Positions 25,296 to 34,294 of a stretch of 64,000 nucleotides of DNA are shown piece after piece. This DNA comes from JBDTSW01 sp963782605 (GTDB taxonomy: Bacteria > Actinomycetota > Thermoleophilia > Solirubrobacterales > 70-9): assembly GCA_963782605.1 (NCBI GenBank), contig CAWAKK010000009.1, forward strand, positions 62,001-126,000. Reading direction: 5' to 3'. Under the pieces are notes generated by a model. The model was given only the letters and a program-made list of their open reading frames with translations, had not been told where the DNA came from and did no database searches. Each line of letters opens with the position of its first letter. The stretch's first letter is position 1. The position numbers and the translations under genes were made by a program.

Positions 25296-25916
25296 GTGGA
25301 CCTGAAGAACGACCTGACCAAGCGCCAGAAGGAGATCTTCGACTACATCCGTGGCTACGCCAACAAGCACGGCTACCCGCCCACGGTGCGTGAGATCGGC
25401 AAGGCGGTCGGGTTGACGTCCTCCTCCACCGTGCACGCGCATCTCGCGAACTTGGAGAAGATCGGGCTCCTGCGGCGGGATCCGACTAAACCGCGCGCCA
25501 TGGAGGTCCTCATCGACAGGGCGAAGAAGGTGATTCGGGGCAACGGCCTGCCGGTCGTGGGACAGGTGGCGGCTGGACAGCCGATTCTCGCTGACGAGAA
25601 CATCGAGGAGTACGTCGAAGTGCCTGAGATGATCGGCGGGGAGGAGTCCGACTACGTCTTGCGCGTTCGGGGCGACTCGATGCGCGACGCCGGCATCCTC
25701 GAGGGGGACTACGTCGTTGTCAAAGCTTCCGAGGACGCAACCAACGGCGAGATCGTGGTGGCGCTGCTCGAGGACGAGGCCACCGTCAAGCGGTTCTTCC
25801 GCGAGAAGGATCGCGTGCGCCTGCAGCCTGAGAACAAGGCGTATAAGCCGATCCGCACCAAGGACGCACAGCTGCTCGGTCGCGTGGTGGGGGTCTTCCG
25901 GAAGGTGGCCGCCTGA
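25296..25916 (+). CDS. lexA: LexA repressor
   Basis: 206 residues. The winged-helix DNA-binding domain covers residues 1-70 (LTKRQKEIFDYIRGYANKHGYPPTVREIG, SSSTVHAHL). The self-cleavage site VAAG-QP is near residue 90. The catalytic dyad is Ser128 (VRGDSM) and Lys165 (ATVKRFF). RecA-stimulated self-cleavage derepresses the SOS genes. The GTG at 25296 has GGAGG five bases upstream and is preferred over the longer frame starting 25257. An SOS box lies in its promoter. The next small gene overlaps its stop. Confidence 0.96.
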   Translation: MDLKNDLTKRQKEIFDYIRGYANKHGYPPTVREIGKAVGLTSSSTVHAHLANLEKIGLLRRDPTKPRAMEVLIDRAKKVIRGNGLPVVGQVAAGQPILADENIEEYVEVPEMIGGEESDYVLRVRGDSMRDAGILEGDYVVVKASEDATNGEIVVALLEDEATVKRFFREKDRVRLQPENKAYKPIRTKDAQLLGRVVGVFRKVAA

Positions 25917-26134
25917 TGAGCGCGGTCGCAGTTCCCCAGCGCAGACGGTTCGCGATCGAGCGGCCGCAGCAGGGCGGCCGGCCACGCCGCTTCGACGACG
26001 GGGTGACGCTCGAGGATCGCATCCTCGGCGCCTGGGAGGCCCTGGTCGCCGATGGGCGTACCGGCTGTCCCGTCTGCGGCGGCTCGATGGCGGCAGGGAC
26101 GGGCTGCTCGGACTGCGGCTCGCACCTGACCTAG
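25916..26134 (+). CDS. Small zinc-ribbon protein in the lexA operon
   Basis: 72 residues. A basic N-terminal half is followed by a DDGVTLEDRILGAWEALVADG segment and a C-terminal zinc ribbon with two CxxC pairs (CPVCGG and CSDCGS). The ATG overlaps the lexA stop (TGATG), so it is translationally coupled and should be SOS-induced. Function unknown. Confidence 0.75.
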   Translation: MSAVAVPQRRRFAIERPQQGGRPRRFDDGVTLEDRILGAWEALVADGRTGCPVCGGSMAAGTGCSDCGSHLT

Positions 26135-26205
26135 CCGGCGAATCGACTATTGCGGGATTCCGCGGACCCGCGCCAAGGCCTCCGAGCACCGTAGAATCCA
26201 CCCCC

Positions 26206-26566
<361 letters not shown>

Positions 26567-26570
26567 TAAC

Positions 26571-26597
26571 GAGAGAGCCCCGCAAGGGGCTCTCTTC
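26571..26597 (+). terminator. Terminator of rnpB
   Basis: AGAGAGCCCC and GGGGCTCTCT pair perfectly around a GCAA tetraloop (GNRA type), followed by TTCATT. It sits 5 bases after P1 of RNase P RNA. Confidence 0.85.
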
Positions 26598-26609
26598 ATT
26601 GCGGCTTCT

Positions 26610-28226
26610 ATGATCCGGCCTCTGTCCGGGGCGGTCTCAAATTCGGGGTGCAAGCCGCGCCTGCTCGTCTTGCTCCAAGCCCTCATGACCGGGGCCGCCA
26701 CGGTTGCGATCGCCTCCTGCGGCGGGGCCGATGCCGAGACCGCGCGGGATGAATCGGTCGACGTGGCGCACGGATCAACGTCGGCGATCGTCGATACCGA
26801 GGTGGCTCGCAAGCCTTCCCGCAAGGTGGCAAGCGGGGAGGCGCCCAACCTCGTCGTGATCGAAACCGACGATCAGGCACTGAACAGCTTCCGGCGCTCG
26901 ATCATGCCGCGGACCTTTCGCTTGCTGGTCGACCAGGGGACTCGCTTTACGCAAAGCCTCGCGGCGCCGCCGCTTTGCTGCCCGTCGCGGGCGGGTTTCC
27001 TCACCGGCCAGTACCCCCACAACCACGGCGTCTTCACCAACGACGACGGCTACGCGGCGCTGCGCGACCCCGAGAGCACGCTCCCGTCGTGGCTCCAGGC
27101 AGCCGGCTACCGCACGGGCCTCACCGGCAAGTACCTGAACGGAACCGACGCGGCGATCGGGACAGGTCCAGGTCCGGGCTGGGATCGCTGGTTCGCGCTC
27201 GCGTCCAACCCGGGAATGCGAGATCCACTCGTCTCCGACGGTGGCCACCGCGAGCGTGCGAAGGGCTACATCACCACCGCGATCACCCGGGAAGCCCGAC
27301 GGTTCATCGAGGGCGCTTCCGGAGCTCGCGACCCGTTCTTCCTCTGGGTACCGCACTGGGCACCGCACGCGGCACGCCCCATCAACAGCGCCTGCACGGG
27401 TGGTGGGCTCGCCCAGCCCAGCCTCAGCGCATACCGCGCGTACGACGGGCCGGGCTTCTCTCGCGTGAAGGCCCCGAGCTTCAACGAGGGCGACATCTCG
27501 GACAAGCCATCGGTCGCGCGGCACCCACGCTTCGACCGCGCGCAGAAGGACGAGCTGCGCCGGCGCTGGCACTGCGCGGCCGCCGCCGTCGCTCAGGTGG
27601 ACGAGAGCGTTGCCGCGATCATGCGCGAGCTCCGGGATGCCGGGGAGCTTCAGAAGACCGTCGTCGTCTTCACCTCCGACAACGGATTTTTCTTCGGGGA
27701 GCACCGGCTCGCGCACGGCAAGGCCCGCCCTTTTGAGGAGGCCTTCAAGGTACCGCTCGTGATGCGGATTCCACCCGGCGTCCTCGACGCCCCACCCCCC
27801 AGGCGAATCGATAAGCAGGTGGCCCAGATCGACCTGCCGGCGACTTTCTTGCAGCTGGCCGGCGCCGAGCCGTGTCTGGGCTCAGAGGCGTGCCGGCGGA
27901 TGGACGGGCGCTCGCTCGTACCGCTGCTCCGCGGCGACGCGAGCACCTGGCCGGCCGAGCGCGCCACGCTGCTTGAGGTGGGTGAGGCTTGCAAGCGCAG
28001 GGTCGGCATCCGCATCGTGGGCTGGTCCTACTCCGACCGCTTGAGTCCGTGTCACGGGAAGCCCGAGCTCTACAACCACGCCCGCGACCCGTACGAGCTG
28101 AAGAGCGTGGCGGAGCGCCATCCGAGCCGCGCCCAGGACCTCCGCGATCGGCTGTTTGACCTGCGCGAATGCTCTGGCGTCGAGGGACGCGACCCGCGCC
28201 ATTCGAACGCCCCATTCTGCGAGTGA
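26610..28226 (+). CDS. Secreted sulfatase family lipoprotein
   Basis: 538 residues. The signal peptide ends at lipobox VAIASC (near residue 37). The alkaline-phosphatase-fold domain starts NLVVIETDDQ (first metal Asp pair). The formylglycine motif is C123-C-P-S-R (C-x-P-S-R) followed by AGFLTGQYPHNHG, and TGKYLNG, FVPHWAPH-type WVPHWAPH and TSDNGFFFGEHRLAHGKA complete the active site. It hydrolyses sulfate esters, probably on the outer face. A formylglycine-generating enzyme is required but not in the window. The ATG at 26610 lies just after the rnpB terminator. Confidence 0.9.
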   Translation: MIRPLSGAVSNSGCKPRLLVLLQALMTGAATVAIASCGGADAETARDESVDVAHGSTSAIVDTEVARKPSRKVASGEAPNLVVIETDDQALNSFRRSIMPRTFRLLVDQGTRFTQSLAAPPLCCPSRAGFLTGQYPHNHGVFTNDDGYAALRDPESTLPSWLQAAGYRTGLTGKYLNGTDAAIGTGPGPGWDRWFALASNPGMRDPLVSDGGHRERAKGYITTAITREARRFIEGASGARDPFFLWVPHWAPHAARPINSACTGGGLAQPSLSAYRAYDGPGFSRVKAPSFNEGDISDKPSVARHPRFDRAQKDELRRRWHCAAAAVAQVDESVAAIMRELRDAGELQKTVVVFTSDNGFFFGEHRLAHGKARPFEEAFKVPLVMRIPPGVLDAPPPRRIDKQVAQIDLPATFLQLAGAEPCLGSEACRRMDGRSLVPLLRGDASTWPAERATLLEVGEACKRRVGIRIVGWSYSDRLSPCHGKPELYNHARDPYELKSVAERHPSRAQDLRDRLFDLRECSGVEGRDPRHSNAPFCE

Positions 28227-28253
28227 GCCCGGGGTTGCCCGGCGGTTCGACCC

Positions 28254-28667
28254 TTACTGAAACAGCCCGAGGACGAAACCGATCAGGACGAACGTGGCCA
28301 GCTGGTAGCCGCCTTCGATCGCGAAGACGCCGAGCTTCGATGGGGCGTTGCTGAAGACGGCCTGCGTCGCCTGCACGGCGCCGGCGAGTCCAGCCCAGAC
28401 GAAGGCGGCAAGGGCGATGCAGTCGCCGACTGAGTCGGCGCCGACCATGTCGACGAGGCGAGCGAGGGTGTAGGCGATGACTATCGCGAGGGCGAACGCC
28501 AGGATGTATGGCATCGCGCTGTCGCCGCCCTCCACGTCGGCCTCTGTGTACCCGCGGGCCGCCATCCACTGACTCGAGAACAGAGCGCCGTACCAGAGCA
28601 TGCCGAGCGGTTGCGCCGCCACGGCGCCGATCAGCACAGCGAGGTAGTTGACATCGGCTTCGAACAT
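28254..28667 (-). CDS. DUF1761 membrane protein
   Basis: 137 residues, four membrane helices. The DUF1761 pattern is NYLAVLIGAVAAQPLGMLWYGALFSSQWM at the start, with the conserved W-Y-x-x-L-F, then AFVWAGLAGAVQATQAVFSNAP and a last helix ending FVLGLFQ. The ATG at 28667 has AGGGGAG upstream. It converges with the sulfatase gene; a CCGGG/CCCGG hairpin lies between them. Function unknown. Confidence 0.82.
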   Translation of the reverse strand: MFEADVNYLAVLIGAVAAQPLGMLWYGALFSSQWMAARGYTEADVEGGDSAMPYILAFALAIVIAYTLARLVDMVGADSVGDCIALAAFVWAGLAGAVQATQAVFSNAPSKLGVFAIEGGYQLATFVLIGFVLGLFQ

Positions 28668-28834
28668 GGCTCCCCTGGGTCGAGTCGGCGCCGAAGGTAT
28701 TGGTGGCGGCGGACGGCGGCCCCGTTTGTTGTTCGGCATGCCTCGTTGCAGGGCAAAAGGGGGTGGCACCGAACACCGATAAGTGGGATGAGCGTTCGCT
28801 CACGGAAAGCAAACTCCCGCATGACCTTCTGCTA

Positions 28835-28978
28835 CGTTGCCGCCACCTTCCGGCTGAATTCCCGCCACATACCGCGGGGATCGGGGGACCCATCAGTTGG
28901 GGCGAATCTGCGGCCGTTGCCGCGTAGCGCCGTACCTCTTTCGGCGCGAGCCCGTCAGCTAACCCCGAAAGCGTTACG
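28835..28978 (+). promoter_or_regulatory. c-di-AMP riboswitch (ydaO-yuaA type)
   Basis: The leader carries the conserved ydaO elements in order: CGGGGGACCCA (about 28882-28892), TTGGGGCGAAT (28897-28907), a variable hairpin with GCCGTTGCCGCG, then GAGCCCGTCAGCTAACCCCG (28948-28967), and the closing AAGCG. In known members c-di-AMP binding shuts off the downstream gene, often a cell-wall hydrolase or K+ transporter. It ends about 10 bases before the ATG of the RlpA-like gene, so translation or elongation control is plausible. The preceding stretch 28668-28834 shows nothing else I recognise. Ends are approximate. Confidence 0.82.
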
Positions 28979-28988
28979 AAAGAGGAGC

Positions 28989-29712
28989 ATGGACGAGGGT
29001 CGCCACCGCCTTCGAACGGGAACCGAATACCGCCGCGAGGAACGCAGTCTCGCCGCCCGCCCGGATCGCATCGCCCTGTGGGCGGTCATCCTCGCCGTGG
29101 TCGCGATGCTGGCCGGCGCCGCGAGCGCCGACGCCGGCTCCGGCGGAGTCGGCTCCGGCGGCGGGGGTGGCGGCACCGGCGGTGGCGGTCAAGGGCGCAG
29201 GCGGCTGCGGGAAGGCGATGTTCGGCAAGCGCTCGCTGGAGAAGGGCGATTGCGGCTCGGACGTCGAGACGCTCAATTGGCTGCTCAAGGCGCGCGAGTA
29301 CAAGGTGCCGCTGCGCCGGAACTTCAAGAACCAGACCCACAACTCCGTGCAGGCCTACCAGCGCAAGAAGGGCTTCCACCAGACGGGCGTGGTCAACAGC
29401 CGTACCCGCAAGGCGATCACGGGCAGCATGAAGACGCAACGGGCCAGCTGGTACGGGCCCGGATTCTTCGGCAACCGCACCGCGTGCGGTCAGAAGCTGC
29501 GAAAGAGGACGAAGGGTGTGGCCCACCGAAACCTGCCATGCGGGACCAAGGTCGTGATCGGCTACCACGGGCGCTACGTGCGCACGCGGGTGATCGACCG
29601 CGGCCCCTATGTGAAGCGCCGCTACGAGCGCGACTGGGACCTCACCCGGGCCACGGCTCGCAGCCTCCACTTCGCGAGCACCGACAAGGTGCGCACGGCC
29701 GTCGTCAGGTAG
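28989..29712 (+). CDS. Peptidoglycan-binding RlpA-like double-psi beta-barrel protein (one frame break)
   Basis: An N-terminal signal/anchor (LWAVILAVVAMLAGAASADA) and Gly/Ser linker are read from the ATG at 28989 (ribosome site AGAGGAG). The rest is in the next frame from about 29167: KGAGGCGKAMFGKRSL, a peptidoglycan-binding domain (SDVETLNWLLKAREYKVPL, VQAYQRKKGFHQTGVV), and an RlpA barrel (ASWYGPGFFGNRTACGQ, AHRNLPCGTKVVI, VIDRGPY, WDLTRATARSLHF). The break lies in a GGGGG run near 29163-29167 and is probably a sequence error. It acts on the cell wall, in line with its c-di-AMP riboswitch. Two cysteines in the barrel may form a disulfide. Confidence 0.85.
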
Positions 29713-29727
29713 CGCCGCGCGGAACGA

Positions 29728-30294
29728 CTAGGCGGCAGAGGGCAGGATCGAGGGGTCGATCTGGTCCTGAGGAAGGGCGGCCGCGTTGGCGATCAGCGTC
29801 TGGAACTCCGCAAGGGCAACGTGGGCAACGGCCTCGAGGATCTCCTCGTCGGTCCATCCCGCCTCGCGCGCTTCCTCGCCCAGGTGGGCGCTCGGACGGC
29901 TGTCCGAATCATGGAGGACCTCGAGGAACGCGAGCAGCGCCGCCTCCTTCGGGTCCGCTGAGGTAAACGAGCGGGCGCGTGAGACCTCGTCGAGGCCGAG
30001 TCCCGCCGCGCGACCCGTGCGCGCGTGCTGCGCGATCGAGTAGGTGTCGCCGCGTCGCTCGGCGACGGCGAGCGCGATCCGCTCGCGGGTGGCGCGAGGG
30101 AGGACCCCGTCGCGAAGCTCATGGCGCATCCGCGCGAACGCGCGGAGCGCCTGCGGCGAACCGGCCAAGACCCCCAGGAACTTTGAGATCTCGGCGCCGG
30201 CCGTCTGGACGCCCTTGAGGATCTTCTGGCTGCCCTCGGGGGCGGTGAGCTCGTCGTGGATGTCGAACCGGCTGTAGTCGCTCTTGATGGTCAT
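29728..30294 (-). CDS. Carboxymuconolactone decarboxylase/AhpD-like protein lacking the CxxC
   Basis: 188 residues, all-helical CMD fold. It shows LRAFARMRHELRDGVLPRATRERIALAVAERRGDTYSIAQHARTG and the C-terminal WTDEEILEAVAHVALAEFQTLIANAA. Redox-active relatives have CxxC before the conserved His (E-x-C-x-x-C-x-x-H); here the place reads DTYSIAQH, so peroxidase activity is unlikely. The function could be non-redox. The upstream stretch 30295-30370 is unusually AT-rich and holds a CTTAC/GTAAG inverted repeat at 30330-30344. Confidence 0.8.
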   Translation of the reverse strand: MTIKSDYSRFDIHDELTAPEGSQKILKGVQTAGAEISKFLGVLAGSPQALRAFARMRHELRDGVLPRATRERIALAVAERRGDTYSIAQHARTGRAAGLGLDEVSRARSFTSADPKEAALLAFLEVLHDSDSRPSAHLGEEAREAGWTDEEILEAVAHVALAEFQTLIANAAALPQDQIDPSILPSAA

Positions 30295-30488
30295 GAATAG
30301 TTCGCCTTTACTTTACTTTTAGCTTGTTCCTTACGTGTTGTAAGTTATACCGAAATCGACCCTGCTTTGTAGTCACATACGTGCGAGCGGGCCCGGCGGT
30401 TGGGTGATCTTCGCGGCGCTCAAGCCAGTGGCGCCAGACGCCGATAGAGTGAGCCGCCCGACCGACGCCCAGAGCCCAGGGAGATGTG

Positions 30489-31838
30489 ATGGCTGACCGC
30501 CCCGAGACCGCCGATGACGTCATCAAGATCGTCAAGGACCGCGACGTGCGCTTCGTCCGGTTGTGGTTCACCGACGTTCTCGGTCAGCTCAAGAGCTTCT
30601 CGATCAACGAGTCCGAGCTAGAGGACGCGTTCGAGGGCGGCATGGGCTTCGACGGCTCCTCGATCACCGGCTTCAATGCGATCGAGGAGTCGGACATGAT
30701 CGCGATGCCCGACGCTTCCACCTTCGACGTGCTGCCCTGGCGCGCCGAGGAGAACGCGACGGGCCGCCTGTTCTGCGACATCAAGGTGCCGGGTGGGGAT
30801 CCGTACGAAGGCGACCCGCGATGGATCATGCGCCGCGCCCTCCAGCGCGCGCAGGAGCTGGGCTTCGACGACTTCAACATCGGCCCGGAGCTCGAGTACT
30901 TCTACTTCAAGGACGCGCGTCCCGAAGATGGCGTGCCCGAGACCCTCGACGAGGGGGGGTATTTCGACCTGACCACGCTCGACGCCGGCTCGGACGTTCG
31001 CCGCGAGACGATCTTGGCGCTCGAGCAGCTCGGCATCCACGTCGAGTACGCGCACCACGAGGTCGGCCCCTCTCAGCACGAGGTGGACATGCGCTACAAG
31101 GACGCGCTCGCCATGTCCGACGACTGCATGACGTACCGCATGGTCGTCAAGGAATACGCGATGAAGTACGGCTGGCACGCGACCTTCATGCCGAAGCCGC
31201 TCTTCGGCGAGAACGGGTCGGGGATGCACGTGCATCAGTCGCTCTCCAAGGGCGAGAAGAACTCATTCTTCGACCCCGACGACCAGTACTACCTCTCGGC
31301 CACGGCGAAGGCGTTCATCGCCGGCCAACTGAAGCACGCCCGGGAGATCGCTCCGCTCTTCGCGCAATGGGTGAACTCCTACAAGCGCCTCGTGCCCGGT
31401 TTCGAGGCGCCGGTCTACTTGGCCTGGTCACGGCGTAACCGCTCGGCCTTGATCCGGGTCCCTCTTTATCACCCTGGACAGGAGGGCGCCACCCGTGCCG
31501 AGCTCCGCTGCCCCGACCCCGCGTCGAATCCCTACCTGTGCTTCGCCGCCATGCTGCACGCCGGCCTCGAGGGGATCGAGAAGGGCTATGAGCTGCCCGA
31601 GCCGATGGAGCAGAACCTCTACCACCTGACCCCGGAGGAGCGCCACCAGCGCGGCATCGACCAGCTCCCCGAGACGCTGGGCGAGGCGATCGAGATCGCC
31701 GCCGAGTCCGAGCTCGTCCTGCGCATCCTGGGCGAGCACACCTTCAGGCGCTTCATCGAGGTAAAGCGCCAGGAGTGGGAGGACTACCGCGTGCAGGTCA
31801 CCCCGTGGGAGATCGAGCGCTTCCTGCCGGTGCTGTAG
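30489..31838 (+). CDS. glnA: Glutamine synthetase type I (GSI-alpha-like)
   Basis: 449 residues. It makes glutamine from glutamate, ammonia and ATP. Motifs: FTDVLGQLKSF, MGFDGSSITGF, the ATP/metal region NIGPELEYFYF, HHEVGPSQHEVDM, MPKPLFGENGSGMHVHQSL and NRSALIRVP. The length, and the C-terminal NLYHLTPEERHQRGIDQLPETLGEA with no 25-residue insertion, resemble the feedback-inhibited alpha type (Bacillus, archaea). The longer, adenylylated beta type typical of many actinobacteria looks different. ATG at 30489 with GGGAG upstream. Converges with the DUF2945 gene. Confidence 0.95.
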   Translation: MADRPETADDVIKIVKDRDVRFVRLWFTDVLGQLKSFSINESELEDAFEGGMGFDGSSITGFNAIEESDMIAMPDASTFDVLPWRAEENATGRLFCDIKVPGGDPYEGDPRWIMRRALQRAQELGFDDFNIGPELEYFYFKDARPEDGVPETLDEGGYFDLTTLDAGSDVRRETILALEQLGIHVEYAHHEVGPSQHEVDMRYKDALAMSDDCMTYRMVVKEYAMKYGWHATFMPKPLFGENGSGMHVHQSLSKGEKNSFFDPDDQYYLSATAKAFIAGQLKHAREIAPLFAQWVNSYKRLVPGFEAPVYLAWSRRNRSALIRVPLYHPGQEGATRAELRCPDPASNPYLCFAAMLHAGLEGIEKGYELPEPMEQNLYHLTPEERHQRGIDQLPETLGEAIEIAAESELVLRILGEHTFRRFIEVKRQEWEDYRVQVTPWEIERFLPVL

Positions 31839-31854
31839 CCGCTGGGCGCCTGCC

Positions 31855-32073
31855 TCAGCCTGAGGCCCGGCGCAACAGCTGCGGGCGCCGTGCCGTCTCC
31901 TTGCCTGACTTGGCGCTGCGCACCACGTAGCGCGGGTCGTCCTTCGTGGCGGCGAAAACCTGTCCGCCGATCTCCGTGCGCGTCGTCAGGCGTTTGCGCA
32001 CCACGCCTTCGACCGTACGGCCCCGAAAGCTCCACTCCACCCGGTCGCCGCGGTTGAACTCGGCCGTGCTCAT
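31855..32073 (-). CDS. DUF2945 (TUDOR-like) small protein
   Basis: 72 residues. FNRGDRVEWSFRGRTVEGVVRKRLTT and DDPRYVVRSAKSGKETARRPQLL match the DUF2945/hypervirulence TUDOR-like family: an SH3-like barrel followed by a basic Lys-Ser-Gly-Lys motif. The ATG is preceded by GGAGGAG. Function unknown; nucleic acid binding is possible. Confidence 0.8.
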   Translation of the reverse strand: MSTAEFNRGDRVEWSFRGRTVEGVVRKRLTTRTEIGGQVFAATKDDPRYVVRSAKSGKETARRPQLLRRASG

Positions 32074-32139
32074 CTCATCTCCTCCATCGCGAGTCTGAGT
32101 GGAAGAACCCCGATGGGGCCTCTCCCGCCCCCCGAGCGG

Positions 32140-32862
32140 CTAGTCGATCGAGGAGAGCAGTGCAGCCAGGGCGAAGCCGAGCACGGTGGCCAGGCCGACC
32201 GCCTTGCCGCCGAGCTGCCGGGCTTCGGGAAGCATCGCGTCGGCGACCGTCATGAGCACGGCGCCGCCCGCGAACGCCTGGATGAAGCCGACGACGTCGC
32301 CCGACGCATCCTCGAGGGCGCCGTAGCCAACCGCCGCGGCGAGCGCGCAAGCCGCCGCGACCAGTACCCAGCTCCCGAGTACCTTGCGGCGGTTGACCCC
32401 ACCGGGCAGGCTCGCGGTCGACGAAAGGGCCTCCGGGAGGTTGGAGAGGAAGATCGCCGCCAAGAGCGGCAGCGCCACCTCGCCCTCGAGCACGGTGATG
32501 CCCAGGACAGCCGATTCCGGGATGCCGTCGAGGACCGCCCCGAGGAGCAGGACGCGGCCGGAATCGGGTGGCGGCTCGACACCGGCGCTCATACGGCCCT
32601 CGCCGCCGCGCTTGCTGATGAAGTGATCGCCGGCGTAGTAGGCGAGCGCTCCGGCGGCGAGACCGGCGGCCACGACGTCCGCGCCCCCGAGCTCGAACGC
32701 ATCCTCGGTGAGCTCGAAGGCCAGGGCGCTGATCAGCGTCCCGGCGCCGAAGCCCATCAAGAGGCCGAGCCCTTCCATGCCTGGCCGCAGGTAGAGGCCG
32801 AGGGCCGCCCCGATCACAAGCGAAGCCCCGCCCAGAAGTCCCCAAAGTCCGGCTTCCAGCAT
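32140..32862 (-). CDS. ZIP family metal transporter
   Basis: 240 residues, about eight membrane helices. The helix-4 metal site is DGIPESAVLGI (in place of H-N-x-PEG) near residue 112, and the helix-5 site is FLSNLPEALSST near 138, the pattern of the GufA/ZupT-related ZIP branch. It would import Zn, Fe or Mn. An earlier cytosolic loop (HFISKRGGEGRMSAGVEPPP) is short. It is divergent from the DUF1800 gene 83 bases away. Confidence 0.87.
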   Translation of the reverse strand: MLEAGLWGLLGGASLVIGAALGLYLRPGMEGLGLLMGFGAGTLISALAFELTEDAFELGGADVVAAGLAAGALAYYAGDHFISKRGGEGRMSAGVEPPPDSGRVLLLGAVLDGIPESAVLGITVLEGEVALPLLAAIFLSNLPEALSSTASLPGGVNRRKVLGSWVLVAAACALAAAVGYGALEDASGDVVGFIQAFAGGAVLMTVADAMLPEARQLGGKAVGLATVLGFALAALLSSID

Positions 32863-32945
32863 TGGTCGGCTGTACGGTAGTCCGAGCGTCCAGACGGAGC
32901 GCGATCGGCTTAAGGAAAAGCCGAATCTATGCCGAAGGAGTAGGC

Positions 32946-34284
32946 GTGGCGGATGTACCGAGGTACACGGGAACCTTCGAGGCTGCCCAAGCCGAGCGGC
33001 TCCTGTGGCGGGGCGCCTTCGGCGGCTCCCGGCAGCGTGCCCAGAAACTCGCCCAGAAGGGCTTGCAGAACGCCGTCCGTTCGCTGACCCGCCCCGAGAA
33101 GACGAGCCTGAAGGGCCCGACGCCGAACGACGAGGGCCACAAGCTAAGGCCCTATGACCAATACGGCCACGACGTCCTCTGGGTGCTGGACAGGATGGTG
33201 CGAACGCAGGCGCCGGCCCTCGAGCGCATGGCGCTCATCTGGCACGACTGGTTCGCGACCGCCGACGTTGGCGCCCAGTTCGCCGATCGCCCAGTGGAAG
33301 CTCTTCCGAAAGCACGCCCTCGGGAACTTCAGGAACCTCGTGCGGGGGGTGACGGAGGACCCGGCGATGCTGATCTGGCTCTCCGGCATCTACAACCACA
33401 AGGACTACCCGAACGAGAACTACGGTCGCGAGCTGATGGAGCTGTTCACCCTTGGCGCCGCGATCGACGGCTACCCCTACTCCGAGGACGACGTCCGCGA
33501 GCAGGCCCGAGCGCTGACCGGCTTCACCGCCGACTGGCGCGACGACGTCGGCTACGTCGACTTCCGGTTCGAACGAAGCCGCCACGACAACGGACAGAAG
33601 ACGATCTTCGGCCAGACCGGCAACTGGGACTGGAAGGACTCGTGCCGCCTCAGTCTCGAGCACGAGGCACACGCCCCGTACTTCGTCACGCGTATGTGGC
33701 AGCACTTCATTCCCGAGCCGCCCGACTCGACGACCCAGGCAGCGCTCGAGGAGCTCTATCTGGGCTCCGACTACGAGGTCCGGCCGGTGGTCGAGGCGAT
33801 CCTCATGCATCCCCGTCTCTATGAGGGGCCCGCGATCGTGAAGCCCCCGGTCGTCGCCCTCGCGGGCATGATGCGCCTGCGCAAGCGGTACATCGATACG
33901 AACAGCTGGTATTGGATCTCCGACCTCGCCGGGCAGCGCCCGTTCCGGCCGCCCAACGTCTCGGGCTGGGACGAGGAGCGCTGGCTCGACACGTCGACCT
34001 TCCGCGGGCGTTGGTACGCCGCCTCCTACCTCGTGCGTCCCGACGAGATCGCCCACGACGCCGACTACGACCAGAACGAGACCGCCACCGAAGCCGTCGA
34101 CAAGGCCCTGCGGTTCTTCGGAGATCCCACCCTTACGGACGCCACCCGCGAGGAGCTCGTCGCCTTCGGCGAATCGGTCGAGGCCTACATCACAGCTGGC
34201 TGGCAGAACCGCCAGGCTCGCATCCTGCGCCAGAACGCGATGCGGATGCTGATCGCGACCTCTCCCGACCTGCAGGCCAGCTGA
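32946..34284 (+). CDS. DUF1800 family protein (one frame break)
   Basis: About 446 residues. The first part, from the GTG at 32946 with ribosome site AAGGAG, holds TFEAAQAERLLWRGAFGGSRQRA and ALERMALIWHDWFATADVGAQF. The second part, from about 33293 in the next frame, holds QWKLFRKHALGNFRNLVRGVTEDPAMLIWLSG, NENYGRELMELFTLG, MWQHFIPEPP and PPNVSGWDEERWLDTST. All are DUF1800 signatures and they join in the expected order. One extra C in the CCC at 33290-33292 explains the break. The family is uncharacterised and nearly always paired with DUF1501, as here. Confidence 0.85.
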
Positions 34285-34294
34285 GGAAGAACAG

